Shown here in pieces: positions 17,168-26,977 of a stretch of 64,000 bases of DNA. Within the stretch, counting starts at the first letter, position 1, and every line of letters starts with the position of its first letter. The DNA lies in contig NZ_UCNN01000030.1 in NCBI RefSeq assembly GCF_900473935.1, positions 124,001-188,000 on the forward strand, in the 5' to 3' direction. The position numbers were made by a program, and so were the translations under genes. A model generated the notes under the pieces. The model was given only the letters and a program-made list of their open reading frames with translations, had not been told where the DNA came from and searched no databases. The stretch is from Synechococcus sp. UW105. Its GTDB lineage: Bacteria; Cyanobacteriota; Cyanobacteriia; PCC-6307; Cyanobiaceae.

Positions 17168-18874
17168 GTGACGGACCACAAGGATGTTTTCCTACGCATT
17201 GATCTCCTGGATCCTGCGTCACAAACGCTCAAGATCGAACTGAGTTGGATTCCCGAAGTCCACATGCAGAGGTGGACCTTGCCGATCTGGACGCCAGGTT
17301 CTTACACCGTCCGAGATCCGTCTCAACATTTACATAGTCTTGCCTTCTACCAGCAAGACCAACAAGTCGAGACAACACGTCTAAGCCCATCGCGCTGGAG
17401 CGCAAAGCTTCCTTGCCTTGATCGGGTTCGTCTTGTGTATCAGCTTGAGGCCAAGCAACTGACGGTACGAACCAGTTTTCTCGACCCAGAGTTTGCCTCT
17501 CTGTGTCTGTCTGCAGTTTGCATGTTGGTGGATGGAAAACGTTGGGAACGCCATGTTCTCGAGTTGCTATTGCCACAAGGGTGGCGTGGTTTTGTTCCGC
17601 TTCCTCAAGACGATGCGTTCTATATCAGTCAGGATTTTGATCAACTTGTTGATAGTCCAGTTCATGCGGGTGCATTCGATGATCGTCCATTTATTGTTGA
17701 TGGCTGTCATCACTCGTTGCTGCTGATCGGTTCACCGCCGACGGGTTGGCCAGACACACTTGTGGAGGACATCGAGGCGGTGTGTGGAGCCGCTGCATCG
17801 CTGATGGGTGAATCACCTCCGTCAGGTGATCGCTACCAGCTTGTGATTCAGATGCTCGATAGCGGCTATGGCGGACTGGAGCATAACGATGGGGCTGTTC
17901 TTCAGTTCGCTTGGCCTGCTTTAGCTGAACCCAATGGTTACCACCAGCTTCTGCAGCTCGTGGGTCATGAATATCTGCACCAATGGAATGTTCGGCGTCT
18001 GCGTCCAAGGGAGTACATCCCTTACGACCATGGAGTTGCTGTGGTGAGTGACAGTCTCTGGTTTGCTGAAGGCATCACGAGTTACTTCGACCTTGCCCTC
18101 CCATTGCTGGCAGGACGATCGACTCGAAAAACTTTTTTAAGGGATCTCGGTAAGGACCTTTCGCATGTCCTGCTCAGTCCAGGTGTACAAGTGCAGAGCT
18201 TGGCTGATAGTTCACGGGAAGCATGGGTGCGTCTTTACAAATGCACAACTGCAGGAGCCGACAGCCAGATCAGTTACTACAAGCTTGGGGCTGCACTTGC
18301 ATTCTGCCTTGATGTTCGGTTACGAGCCCTAGGCGTGTCCCTTGCTCAGGTTGTCAGAGATCTTTGGCAGAGCTTTGGCCAGGTCGGCCGAGGCTACGGC
18401 CGGTGCGATATCCAAAACGCCTTGGCTGTGTACAGCCAGGAACTCGCCGACCAACTCCCTTGTTGGTTAGATCAGAAGGGCACGCTACCGATTAAGGAGT
18501 GTCTTGATCAGTTGGGATTGATCTTGCATCCGGTTTTGGCCAGCACGCCCTGGACGGGCTTAACCCTTGCCGATCATCCAAAAGGTGTGCGGGTGACACG
18601 TGTGCGCTCCGAGAGTCCGGCGCATCATGCCAATCTCGTTGCCGGTGACGAGATTGTGGCAGTTCGTGGTCATCGCCTCTACTCAGTTGATCAGTGGACG
18701 TTGCTGCAATCAGGTGCTGAGCCGATGGCGATCATCTACGCACGACGGGGACGGTTGGAAGAAACACAGGTGATTCCGGCACCCAACCGCACTCAGGAAT
18801 ACACAGTGGAGTGGAATCCTCACGCACCCCATGAGGCCAGGGTGCTTCGCGACCGATGGTTCGAGATCCACTGA
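17168..18874 (+). CDS. M61-family metallopeptidase with PDZ domain
   Basis: A 568-residue zinc peptidase of the glycyl-aminopeptidase (M61) family. The thermolysin-like zinc site HEYLHQWNVRRLRP lies near residues 265-274, and the downstream glutamate region WFAEGITSYFDL supplies the third ligand. The N-terminal beta domain (WTLPIWTPGSYTVRD) and a C-terminal PDZ domain (GVRVTRVRSESPAHHANLVA) are typical. No signal peptide is evident, so it is likely cytosolic and may cleave short peptides with small N-terminal residues. The start is a GTG that fits the family. The amidase gene overlaps its last 19 bases. Confidence 0.9.
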   Translation: MTDHKDVFLRIDLLDPASQTLKIELSWIPEVHMQRWTLPIWTPGSYTVRDPSQHLHSLAFYQQDQQVETTRLSPSRWSAKLPCLDRVRLVYQLEAKQLTVRTSFLDPEFASLCLSAVCMLVDGKRWERHVLELLLPQGWRGFVPLPQDDAFYISQDFDQLVDSPVHAGAFDDRPFIVDGCHHSLLLIGSPPTGWPDTLVEDIEAVCGAAASLMGESPPSGDRYQLVIQMLDSGYGGLEHNDGAVLQFAWPALAEPNGYHQLLQLVGHEYLHQWNVRRLRPREYIPYDHGVAVVSDSLWFAEGITSYFDLALPLLAGRSTRKTFLRDLGKDLSHVLLSPGVQVQSLADSSREAWVRLYKCTTAGADSQISYYKLGAALAFCLDVRLRALGVSLAQVVRDLWQSFGQVGRGYGRCDIQNALAVYSQELADQLPCWLDQKGTLPIKECLDQLGLILHPVLASTPWTGLTLADHPKGVRVTRVRSESPAHHANLVAGDEIVAVRGHRLYSVDQWTLLQSGAEPMAIIYARRGRLEETQVIPAPNRTQEYTVEWNPHAPHEARVLRDRWFEIH

Positions 18875-19776
18875 CCAGACGATTCAAACATTTAAGGCGA
18901 CGGTTGGAAGGCCGCCATGGAATCCTGGCGATCGGATCCTTTGGTTTGATCGTGAGTCTCAGTAGTGTGATTTGGCTGAGTTCTAGCGATGTTGCGCTGA
19001 CCCAGTCGCACCATCAGCCATCACTGCTTGAGCTTCTCGATCAAGTCACCAGTGGTACTCCCAACCAGTTGGATGACGCGTCCAACCGAATGCGGCCAGA
19101 TCCACCAGAGTCGAGCGCATGGCGTTCACCATTGACACGCCAGTGCAAGGGAATCGACGATCAAATCAGAAAGCGCCTCGTCAAGTTGAAGTCAAGCTTC
19201 AAACAACAACGCGAAAGAATTGCAATCGACCCCAGTAATTACGGCAAGCGTTACAGCGTGAATCCCTGGAAGGATTCGATTGACCCTATGCCTCGCATGG
19301 TCGTTTTACACGAAACAGCAAATTCACTCACATCGGCGATTAACACATTCAAGACTCCGCACCCGAATGATCATGATCAAGTGAGTTATCACACCTTGAT
19401 TGGAATGAACGGGCGTGTTGTTGATGTTGTCGATCCACTCCATCGAGCCTATGGAGCTGGCTACTCGGCCTTCCACGGTGAATGGGCTGTGACTAATCCT
19501 GAATTTATGGGATCGGTCAATAACTTTGCGCTGCATCTCAGCCTGGAAACTCCGCCTGACGGCTACATCGGAGGTCGACATCACTCTGGCTATACCGAAC
19601 AGCAGTACGACGCTCTTGCTTTGGTCCTTGATGATTGGATGGAAACATTCAGGATTCCGTCAGAAGCGATCACGACACACCAACATGTTGATCTTGGCGG
19701 TGAAAGAGGTGATCCACGCAGCTTTAACTGGAAGAAACTTCAAGTTAGGATGGCAGCATTGAAGAGACTTTGTTGA
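18856..19776 (+). CDS. N-acetylmuramoyl-L-alanine amidase, membrane-anchored (amidase_2 family)
   Basis: A 306-residue envelope enzyme expected to cut the bond between MurNAc and the peptide stem. A basic N-terminus and one hydrophobic segment (about residues 24-43, ILAIGSFGLIVSLSSVIWLS) point to export and anchoring. The catalytic domain of the PGRP/amidase_2 type starts at about residue 145. Probable zinc ligands are the His in MVVLHETAN and the His in ITTHQHVDLGG, with the family YHTLIGMNGRVV segment between them. The gene overlaps the peptidase gene upstream and ends 3 bp before the convergent lysozyme-like gene. Confidence 0.87.
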   Translation: MVRDPLTRRFKHLRRRLEGRHGILAIGSFGLIVSLSSVIWLSSSDVALTQSHHQPSLLELLDQVTSGTPNQLDDASNRMRPDPPESSAWRSPLTRQCKGIDDQIRKRLVKLKSSFKQQRERIAIDPSNYGKRYSVNPWKDSIDPMPRMVVLHETANSLTSAINTFKTPHPNDHDQVSYHTLIGMNGRVVDVVDPLHRAYGAGYSAFHGEWAVTNPEFMGSVNNFALHLSLETPPDGYIGGRHHSGYTEQQYDALALVLDDWMETFRIPSEAITTHQHVDLGGERGDPRSFNWKKLQVRMAALKRLC

Positions 19777-19779
19777 GCT

Positions 19780-20604
19780 TCAGATTGTTCTGGGCTCTGA
19801 CTCCATCTGAGTGGAATAAATCAATCCATGAAGGGCCGGATCCTGCATATAGCGGAGGATACGAGCGGGATAATCAAGTTTTCCGTTATGCAGATAGGCA
19901 AGCGTGGCGATCGCCTTGGCGTCTGCAAAGGATGCGCTTGCGCACAGCATGGTGGAGTCAGGTAACCGCAAGGCACGCTTGAGCCTGTGTAGCTTCCCGG
20001 CCAGGAGAGAGACATTTTGATGGGGGTCCAGCAGAAAATTCCGGGCCCACGCAATCTGCTCTTGTGAAGGATTTCTTGGCAGTCGTCCCTGATGGATCAG
20101 CTCACTAATGCCGAGTTGTGCGAGACCGTGAGTTGAGACCAAGCCTGAATGGGCGACGAAAGGTAACCCTTCTCCAGGCTTGGAATGCTGAATTTCGTCG
20201 TAAAGGATGCCAGTCAGCAACATCGGATTGATGTGGTGCTGCTCGGATTCCCTCAAAATCACAGGTTTCAGTTGGCTCAATCGAGAGAGGGTCCTCGCGC
20301 GAAGCGGTTCGAATTGATCCACACCGCGGGTGAAAAGCTGCGCCAATGGCGTTTGAGGACCGTGGACGCCGAAACGACGCTGAAGATTCTCGAGTTCTTC
20401 GGCGGAGAAATCTGTGGGGTTGGCACGGTCCTGAAGGGCATTCCCAGTCTGGGATTCCAGTGCGACCTGCGCATCGATCACCTGACCGATCGGAACGGGC
20501 GTCAGGGTTGAACGAACCACAAAGCCTGCGGCAATGCCGCAGGAGAGCGATGCCAAAAGGCTCGGTCTCAAGAATGGAAGGATGACGCGACCGAATGTGG
20601 CCAT
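19780..20604 (-). CDS. Putative exported lysozyme-like protein
   Basis: A 274-residue protein with an N-terminal hydrophobic segment (LLASLSCGIAAGFVV) that looks like an uncleaved signal. The central part resembles the lysozyme superfamily: a helix with a possible catalytic glutamate in MLLTGILYDEIQHSK, then VSTHGLAQLGISELIHQG, which matches the G-x-x-Q region of lytic transglycosylases, then ASASFADAKAIATLAYLHNG. It may cut glycan strands, but the family assignment rests on these short motifs alone. It faces the amidase gene tail to tail, which fits a role in peptidoglycan turnover. Other enzymes with a lysozyme fold cannot be excluded. Confidence 0.6.
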   Translation of the reverse strand: MATFGRVILPFLRPSLLASLSCGIAAGFVVRSTLTPVPIGQVIDAQVALESQTGNALQDRANPTDFSAEELENLQRRFGVHGPQTPLAQLFTRGVDQFEPLRARTLSRLSQLKPVILRESEQHHINPMLLTGILYDEIQHSKPGEGLPFVAHSGLVSTHGLAQLGISELIHQGRLPRNPSQEQIAWARNFLLDPHQNVSLLAGKLHRLKRALRLPDSTMLCASASFADAKAIATLAYLHNGKLDYPARILRYMQDPALHGLIYSTQMESEPRTI

Positions 20605-20692
20605 GGGGAGACGCTAGCTGTGCTGTCGCAGAAAATGGGCATCTGGAGAAATCGAAGATAGCTTCAAGCTGAGAGCGGCCTCGAACCCAGCG

Positions 20693-22291
20693 ATGAGCTT
20701 CCCAGATTTCAGCGCCAACGACCCTCAGGTTCAGTGGCAGCGCTTCTGTGAACTGCTTTGGTTCCATGACGACCTGGGTGTATGGCTTGATATCAGCCGC
20801 ATGCACCTCAACCTTTCGGATCTGGAGGGGCTACGTCCTGGTTTTGATCAGGCCTTTCGATCCATGGCTGCTCTTGAAGCTGGATCGATCGCAAACGCAG
20901 ACGAACAAAGACAGGTCGGGCACTACTGGTTACGGCAACCCCAGCTCGCTCCAGACGCCGACGTTCAAAGCCACATTGCCCTCGAAGTGGATCAAATCGA
21001 GGCGTTTTGTCGCTCGGTGTTGAACAAGGAGATCACCGCCCCCAACGGTCAACCCTTCACAGATGTGCTCTGGATTGGGATCGGTGGCAGCGCTCTTGGA
21101 CCTCTGTTGATGGTCCGCGCTTTACAAGAGGAGGGTGCTGGCCTCCCCTTCCACTTTTTCGACAATGTCGATCCCAACGGCATGAGCCGTGTGCTTGCAG
21201 GCATTGGTGAAGCGCTTCCCACCACATTGGTGATCACTGTCAGCAAATCAGGCGGAACCCCAGAACCACACCTTGGGATGGAACAGGCCAGGCATCGTCT
21301 GGAGGCTTGCGGAGGGCGTTGGGCTGGTCAGGCAGTCGCCATCACCATGGCAAACAGCAACCTTGATCAGAAGGCCAGAGAGGAAGGCTGGCTGAAGCGG
21401 TTTGACATGTTTGATTGGGTTGGCGGACGAACGAGTATCACGAGTGCCGTAGGACTCGTCCCTGGTGCTCTCATCGGTTCTGAAATCAGAGAATTTCTTG
21501 CCGGTGCTGCACAGATGGATGAGGCCACCCGTGTCTGTGATGTCCAACGCAATCCAGCCGCGTTGATGGCTGCGTCTTGGTACGTGGCTGGGGAAGGCCG
21601 TGGCCTACGCGACATGGTGGTTCTCCCCTACCGCGACCGGCTTGAGGTGTTTAGCCGTTACCTCCAACAATTGGTGATGGAATCCCTCGGTAAACGTCTG
21701 GACCGTGACGGCAATGTTGTCCATCAGGGCATTGCTGTCTATGGAAACAAGGGTTCCACCGACCAACACGCCTATGTGCAACAGCTCAGAGACGGTGTCG
21801 ACAATTTCTTTGTCACCTTTATCGAAGTGCTTCGTGATTCACAGGAGATCCCTGAAATCAATGGTGAATACCCAGGTGATTTTCTGGATGGCTTCCTGCA
21901 GGGAACCCGATCAGCCCTCACCGAAGGCGGTCGTCAGAGCATCAGTATCAGCATGCGTCAATTTGATGCCCGACGCCTTGGTGCTCTGATCGCTCTGTTT
22001 GAACGTGCCGTCGGCCTCTATGGCGAGTTGGTCAATATCAATGCTTATCACCAGCCTGGTGTGGAGGCTGGGAAGAAGGCTGCTGCAGCCATTCTTAGCC
22101 TTCAAGGGGAGGTGGAGAAGGTCTTGGCGGATGGGCAGGCCAGGTCTGTCAATGAAGTGCAGTCTGCAATTGGTGAGGGAACAGTGGAGGTGGTGTTCTG
22201 GATCCTGCGCCACCTCACAGCCAATTCGCGTGGTTATTCAGCGCAGGGAAGCTGGGATAACCCCGCATCACTGCGCTTCAGCAAGGCTTGA
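20693..22291 (+). CDS. pgi: Glucose-6-phosphate isomerase
   Basis: Interconverts glucose 6-phosphate and fructose 6-phosphate in glycolysis and carbon storage. The 532-residue protein has two SIS domains, with the substrate region WIGIGGSALGPLLM, SKSGGTPEP, VGGRTSITSAVG, the catalytic glutamate region VMESLGKR and NKGSTDQHAYVQQL. The length is normal for the cyanobacterial form. It is convergent with leuS. Confidence 0.96.
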   Translation: MSFPDFSANDPQVQWQRFCELLWFHDDLGVWLDISRMHLNLSDLEGLRPGFDQAFRSMAALEAGSIANADEQRQVGHYWLRQPQLAPDADVQSHIALEVDQIEAFCRSVLNKEITAPNGQPFTDVLWIGIGGSALGPLLMVRALQEEGAGLPFHFFDNVDPNGMSRVLAGIGEALPTTLVITVSKSGGTPEPHLGMEQARHRLEACGGRWAGQAVAITMANSNLDQKAREEGWLKRFDMFDWVGGRTSITSAVGLVPGALIGSEIREFLAGAAQMDEATRVCDVQRNPAALMAASWYVAGEGRGLRDMVVLPYRDRLEVFSRYLQQLVMESLGKRLDRDGNVVHQGIAVYGNKGSTDQHAYVQQLRDGVDNFFVTFIEVLRDSQEIPEINGEYPGDFLDGFLQGTRSALTEGGRQSISISMRQFDARRLGALIALFERAVGLYGELVNINAYHQPGVEAGKKAAAAILSLQGEVEKVLADGQARSVNEVQSAIGEGTVEVVFWILRHLTANSRGYSAQGSWDNPASLRFSKA

Positions 22292-22322
22292 TCAGCACAA
22301 CACAAGCTGCTACCGCGGCGAT

Positions 22323-24980
22323 TCAGGGCACAAGATTCACCAGTTTCCCTGGCACAACAATCACGCGGCGGGGTGCCTGCCCCTCAAGCCACTTCTCGGC
22401 CACATCACTGGCTAAGGCCAATGTCTCGAGCGTGTCTTTGTCGGCATCGGCGGGGACCTGGAGGCTTCCCCTCACCTTCCCCTTCACCTGAATCACAAGT
22501 TCAATCGTGTCCTGAACCAGAGCATTTGGATCATGCATCGGCCAGGCTTGTTGATGGACGCTGCCAGCCCCGTCGAGGCGATGCCAGAACTCCTCGGCCA
22601 AGTGCGGTGCAAACGGTGCCAACAATCGAATCAGGACTGACAGGGCCTCTTCGCGTATCGGTGGCTGAACAGTCTGAAGCTTGCCGCTTAGGGCATTCGA
22701 CAATTTCATCAATTCCGAAATGGCCGTGTTGAATTGAAACTCTCCAGTGAGGTCGTCTCCAATGGCTTCAATAGCGGTGTGAACAGCACGACGCATGGTC
22801 TGATCGCTTTCACCGAGATCATCTGGAATCACACTGCCATTCTGGTTAGCAAGGCTGACATGCTGATCACCCTCAGCCGCAGCTGATTCAATCAAGCGCC
22901 AGAGCCTCTGGAGAAAACGGAACTGCCCTTCAACATCGGCGTCATCCCATTCCAGATCTTTCTCTGGAGGTGCCTTAAAGAGAATGAACATCCGTGCCGT
23001 ATCGGCGCCATAGCGGTCAATTACAGAGGCGGGATCAACACCGTTGTACTTCGATTTCGACATCTTCTCGAACAACACCTCGAGCACTCCACCGTCCTCA
23101 GGGTCCCGCGGGTCACCTTCATCTGCGACGAGGTTGGGAGCGACATAGCGTCCGGTTCGAGGGTTTCGATAGGTCACTCCCTGCACCATGCCCTGGGTGA
23201 GGAGGCGTTCAAACGGTTCATCAATCGTCAGTAAACCTCGATCCCGCAATGCCTTGGTAAAGAAGCGGGCATAGAGGAGGTGAAGGATCGCGTGTTCGAT
23301 GCCGCCGACGTATTGCTTGACGGGGAGCCAACGTTGGATTGCCTCAGATGAGAAAGGCTGATGGTTGTTGGAGGGATCCGCGAAACGTAGGAAGTACCAA
23401 GACGAACACATGAAGGTATCCATGGTGTCCGTTTCTCTACGCGCAGGCTTTCCGCAACGTGGGCAGGGCACATTCACCCAGTCCTCAAGTTGAGACAGGG
23501 GTGACCCCCCGCGCCCTGAAAGATCGACGCCCTTTGGGAGCGAGACCGGTAAATCTTCACGCGGTACAGGAACTGCTCCACAGCTTTCACAGTGGATCAC
23601 TGGGATTGGACATCCCCAATAACGTTGTCTTGAGATCAGCCAATCCCTTAGCCGATACTGCACTTTTGGCGTCGCCCAACCTTCTTCTCTGCCCTTCGTG
23701 ACAATGGCTTCCTTGGCATCTTCGGATGCAAGACCATTGAACGCACCGGAATGAATCAAGACTCCTGGTTCCGTCCAGGCCTGTCCGTCATTGAGATGCT
23801 CATCAGCTCCAGGCACTTGGATGACCACACGGAGCGGAAGCTCATGGCGGCGGGCAAAGAGGAAATCTCGCTGGTCATGGGCAGGCACGCCCATCACGGC
23901 ACCAGTGCCGTACTCGGCGAGAACATAATCAGCAATCCACACGGGTAGACGCTCTCCATTGGCAGGGTTGATCACCTCCGCACCGATTGGGATCCCGCGT
24001 TTGGGCTGATCTTCAGCTGTGCGATCCTCGCTGCTGAGAGTGCTCATCAGATCGCGGAACGCGGTGACTTCATCACGGTGTTCAGCTGAAGTGATGGTTT
24101 CGACCAGAGGATGTTCCGGGGCGAGAACGAGGTAACTGGCACCAAACAACGTGTCTGGTCGGGTTGTGAAGACTGTGATGCTCGGCTCAACAGAGCTTTC
24201 TTCTGGTGTTGAGCTCTGATCGTGAAGCGAGAAACGAATTTCGGCGCCTTTGGATCGGCCAATCCAGTTGGCCTGCATCGTGCGAACACGCTCTGGCCAA
24301 CCCTTCAGAAGCGCAAGGTCATCCAGCAGCGCATCGGCGTAATCGGTGATCTTCAAAAACCATTGACGCAAGAGCCTTTGTTCCACGACGGCCCCTGAGC
24401 GCCATGACTTGCCGTCGGCATCCACTTGCTCGTTAGCCAGCACGGTTTGATCGATGGGATCCCAGTTGACCTGTGCTTCTTTCTGGTAGGCCAGATCGCC
24501 ATCAAGTAGCTCCAGGAAGAGCCATTGGGTCCAGCGGTAATAGTCCTCATGGCAGGTGGCCTGCTCCCGGCTCCAATCGATCGATAAGCCGAGTCGGGCC
24601 AGTTGGTCTTTCATCTGGTCGATATTGCGATCGGTCCAGATGCCTGGATCAATCTCCCGTTCAATGGCCGCGTTTTCTGCCGGCAGGCCAAACGCGTCCC
24701 AACCCATGGGATGGAGTACGGCATCCCCGCGCATCCGCTGCACCCGCGCGATCACGTCAGTGATGACGTAATTGCGCACGTGACCCATGTGCAGGCTCCC
24801 TGATGGATAAGGGAACATCGAGAGGGCATAGAACGGTGCCCGGTCGTCATCTAGGGGCGGAGTGACATCCAGATTGATATCACTCCAATGGTTTTGCCAG
24901 CGCTGCTCAGTCGCGAGAGGGTCGTAACGACGTTGGCCGTTGTTGGATTCAGGCAGGTTGGTTGTCGACTCGGTGCTCAC
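22323..24980 (-). CDS. leuS: Leucyl-tRNA synthetase
   Basis: Class I synthetase, 885 residues, that charges tRNA-Leu and edits mischarged products. The HIGH-type motif is [15 protein letters not shown] near the N-terminus, and the second motif is [11 protein letters not shown]. Between them lies the editing (CP1) domain with [14 protein letters not shown] and [14 protein letters not shown] zinc-type cysteine cluster is visible at [11 protein letters not shown] and CPRCGKPA. The start [14 protein letters not shown] adds a short polar leader. It lies 65 bp downstream of hfq on the same strand, so it may share its transcript. Confidence 0.97.
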   Translation of the reverse strand: MSTESTTNLPESNNGQRRYDPLATEQRWQNHWSDINLDVTPPLDDDRAPFYALSMFPYPSGSLHMGHVRNYVITDVIARVQRMRGDAVLHPMGWDAFGLPAENAAIEREIDPGIWTDRNIDQMKDQLARLGLSIDWSREQATCHEDYYRWTQWLFLELLDGDLAYQKEAQVNWDPIDQTVLANEQVDADGKSWRSGAVVEQRLLRQWFLKITDYADALLDDLALLKGWPERVRTMQANWIGRSKGAEIRFSLHDQSSTPEESSVEPSITVFTTRPDTLFGASYLVLAPEHPLVETITSAEHRDEVTAFRDLMSTLSSEDRTAEDQPKRGIPIGAEVINPANGERLPVWIADYVLAEYGTGAVMGVPAHDQRDFLFARRHELPLRVVIQVPGADEHLNDGQAWTEPGVLIHSGAFNGLASEDAKEAIVTKGREEGWATPKVQYRLRDWLISRQRYWGCPIPVIHCESCGAVPVPREDLPVSLPKGVDLSGRGGSPLSQLEDWVNVPCPRCGKPARRETDTMDTFMCSSWYFLRFADPSNNHQPFSSEAIQRWLPVKQYVGGIEHAILHLLYARFFTKALRDRGLLTIDEPFERLLTQGMVQGVTYRNPRTGRYVAPNLVADEGDPRDPEDGGVLEVLFEKMSKSKYNGVDPASVIDRYGADTARMFILFKAPPEKDLEWDDADVEGQFRFLQRLWRLIESAAAEGDQHVSLANQNGSVIPDDLGESDQTMRRAVHTAIEAIGDDLTGEFQFNTAISELMKLSNALSGKLQTVQPPIREEALSVLIRLLAPFAPHLAEEFWHRLDGAGSVHQQAWPMHDPNALVQDTIELVIQVKGKVRGSLQVPADADKDTLETLALASDVAEKWLEGQAPRRVIVVPGKLVNLVP

Positions 24981-25045
24981 GGGCAGGCTTCACCTGGAAG
25001 CGATCGTGCCACAGCCGTGCTTCTTGAGCGGCCTTGGCTGTTCGT

Positions 25046-25267
25046 TCACCCCAGTGGCCTAATCAATGTGAGAGACCGGCGAGTGATCAGGATTGGCTCA
25101 CTGGCATCGGAACGAAGCACAGCAAGAAATTCCGGATCCTGCCAGAGCAGGACACCTTCATGACTGCTGCCATTCAGGAGTTCAATCCGAAGCAGACGTT
25201 GCTCTCTGGTCCATGCCTGTAGCTGACGCACACCCGGCAGACTGGGATCAAAATGGGTGCTATTCAT
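25046..25267 (-). CDS. hfq: RNA-chaperone-like protein Hfq, cyanobacterial type
   Basis: A 73-residue Sm-fold protein. The start MNSTHFDPSLPGVRQLQAW matches the short cyanobacterial Hfq family, whose signature FDxxLPxVRQxQ and Sm1-like WQDPEFLAV core are present. Sm2 ends at about the residue-60 region (LITRRSLTLIRPLG). Cyanobacterial Hfq lacks the usual RNA-binding residues and is known to act with the type IV pilus machinery. I chose the ATG at 25267. A longer in-frame start at 25324 adds 19 unlikely residues. Confidence 0.85.
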   Translation of the reverse strand: MNSTHFDPSLPGVRQLQAWTREQRLLRIELLNGSSHEGVLLWQDPEFLAVLRSDASEPILITRRSLTLIRPLG

Positions 25268-25834
25268 CGCAATCACGGAGGCAGGAATGACGATATTGAA
25301 GTTATGAACTGAGTCTAGATGCAAATTCTAAACGAGAGCTAGAACGATAAAAATCAACCCATCTGTTGATTGTATAAGTGCTTGTCAGATTTGGATTAAT
25401 CTCTGGCCATTTGCTCGCACCTAGAACCCAAGTAAATGGCTGATTTGGCTGATGATGGAAGCAGTGGATCAAGCTTAGTTTCTCTTTGTCATTAGTGAAT
25501 GAGATGAGGTGGGCCTTGATCACTGCTGAAATCTTGTTCAAAGCAGGTAGGACATCACCCACTTCTGGGTTAATCCTGACGATCCGAATGCCAGCCGAAG
25601 GAGATGACAGGTAAGGGGCTTGATCCACGAGGCATTGGAGGGCAGACCAAGATTTGAGCAAGATGTTGACGAGATGATTGCAGCGATCACAACCGCCTGT
25701 TCGAATCAGGCTGGAATCACAGTGACATGAGCTTCTAAACTTTGTTGATCCAAGCCAATCAGTCAGTCAGGTGCGGTAAGGCAGTGGGCATAACGTCTCG
25801 CTGAGATTCCAGACCAAGACAGGAGATGAAGGGA
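25268..25834. other. Long spacer between hfq and dapF
   Basis: About 567 bp between the divergent hfq and dapF genes, looking more AT-rich than its surroundings. No secure gene, tRNA or known RNA is visible. It holds the doubtful minus-strand reading frame noted separately, and an AT-rich hairpin AATCAAC (25352-25358), loop of 6, GTTGATT (25365-25371). On the minus strand that hairpin is followed by a TTTTT-like run and could act as a weak terminator. The promoters of hfq and dapF must lie here. Confidence 0.5.
25302..25791 (-). pseudogene. Possible frameshifted small gene (speculative)
   Basis: The minus frame 25661-25302 codes for 119 residues (LKSWSALQCLVDQAPYLSSP, ending YRSSSRLEFASRLSS) but begins only at a TTG. 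The frame is open further up to a stop at 25769. An ATG at 25791 in another frame reads MPTALPHLTD and then stops. If four bases are skipped inside the tandem CAGTCAGTCAG at 25760-25770, the two frames join into about 161 residues (MPTALPHLTDWLGSTKFRSS and so on), including a CDRC pair. This could be a gene interrupted by slippage in a tandem repeat, or chance. No family is recognised. Confidence 0.2.
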
Positions 25835-26977
25835 ATGCTCTCATTCAGCAAATATCAGGGTCTCGGCAACGATTTCGTAGTGTTGGAGGGGCGCCAAGGG
25901 CAGCTTGATGCCACGATCACAGACCCAGATCCTCAATGGGTTCGCAGAATCTGCGACAGACGTTTCGGTGTGGGAGCAGACGGAATCATCTTGGCGCTTC
26001 CTGGCGAAGGGGATGCCGAGCTGCGGATGCGCATCTTCAACGCCGATGGCAGTGAGGCGGAAATGTGCGGTAACGGGATCCGTTGTCTGGCTCGCTTTCT
26101 TGCCGATAGCGATGGAGATGAGCCAGGTCGTTCCTGGTCGATCCTGACACCTGCAGGGCTGATCGTTCCAGTGCTCCAGGGCGATGGCCAGATTCGAGTC
26201 GACATGGGGCCCCCGGTGCTTGACCCTGCCCAGGTCCCCACAACGCTGGGGGTCGGGGAACAGGGGCTTCCTCAAGGCCTGATTGAGTGCCATGGCGCCT
26301 CACTTTCTGTGGCGTCGGTCGGTATGGGGAATCCCCACGTCGTTGTCCCCGTCGAGGATCTGGCCACGATCCCCTTTGATCAGTGGGGCGCAGCGCTTGA
26401 GCAAGACCCCTGCTTTCCTGCCAAAACGAATGTGCATTTCCTCCAGGTGCACGGCCCCGCATCGCTAGAAATCCGCGTCTGGGAGCGAGGGGCCGGACCG
26501 ACGCTTGCCTGTGGCACAGGCGCTTGCGCCACCCTGGTGGCGGCCTATTTGCTCGGCTTGAGTGAGGACAGCGCTGAGGTGCTGCTGCCTGGCGGTCCCT
26601 TGCAGATCAGCTGGCCGAATGGCGAGGGATCGGTGTTCATGACGGGACCCGCTGAGGCTGTGTTTGATGGGGTTCTGATTCCTGAACTGGTTCCATATGC
26701 ACTAGAGCCCCTCATCGCCGAACCTGAACCTCAGAGACCAAATCAATCCGATCCCAGGCCTGAAGCGGAGATGCCATCGCCATCAAAGCCAAGCTTTGAT
26801 TGTTCTCATGACTGTAAAGATGCCTGTCAGCGACCTGATAATTGCCTCCAGGCTGAAGCACAACAACAGGTGCAATCCCTTCTGGATTCGATGTCGCTCG
26901 ACGCCATGATTGACTTGGCTAGCGATACCCTCGAACAGCGCACTCGTTCTCGCCTCGACCGCCATCAAGGTGGCTAG
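25835..26977 (+). CDS. dapF: Diaminopimelate epimerase with Cys-rich C-terminal tail
   Basis: Converts LL- to meso-diaminopimelate for lysine and peptidoglycan synthesis. The two catalytic cysteines of the family are present: C78 in EMCGNGIRC and C226 in LACGTGACATLV. AGGAG lies 9 bases before the ATG at 25835 (MLSFSKYQGLGNDF). A start at 25826 would add three residues with no ribosome-site spacing. The epimerase fold ends near residue 285. The family is normally 270-290 residues, but here the frame continues to 380: a Pro/Glu-rich linker, then a cluster of four cysteines (C323, C327, C331, C337; C-x3-C-x3-C-x5-C) and a C-terminal helix (SMSLDAMIDLASDTLEQRTR). The cysteine desulfurase start overlaps its last 8 bases. 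Confidence 0.94.
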   Translation: MLSFSKYQGLGNDFVVLEGRQGQLDATITDPDPQWVRRICDRRFGVGADGIILALPGEGDAELRMRIFNADGSEAEMCGNGIRCLARFLADSDGDEPGRSWSILTPAGLIVPVLQGDGQIRVDMGPPVLDPAQVPTTLGVGEQGLPQGLIECHGASLSVASVGMGNPHVVVPVEDLATIPFDQWGAALEQDPCFPAKTNVHFLQVHGPASLEIRVWERGAGPTLACGTGACATLVAAYLLGLSEDSAEVLLPGGPLQISWPNGEGSVFMTGPAEAVFDGVLIPELVPYALEPLIAEPEPQRPNQSDPRPEAEMPSPSKPSFDCSHDCKDACQRPDNCLQAEAQQQVQSLLDSMSLDAMIDLASDTLEQRTRSRLDRHQGG

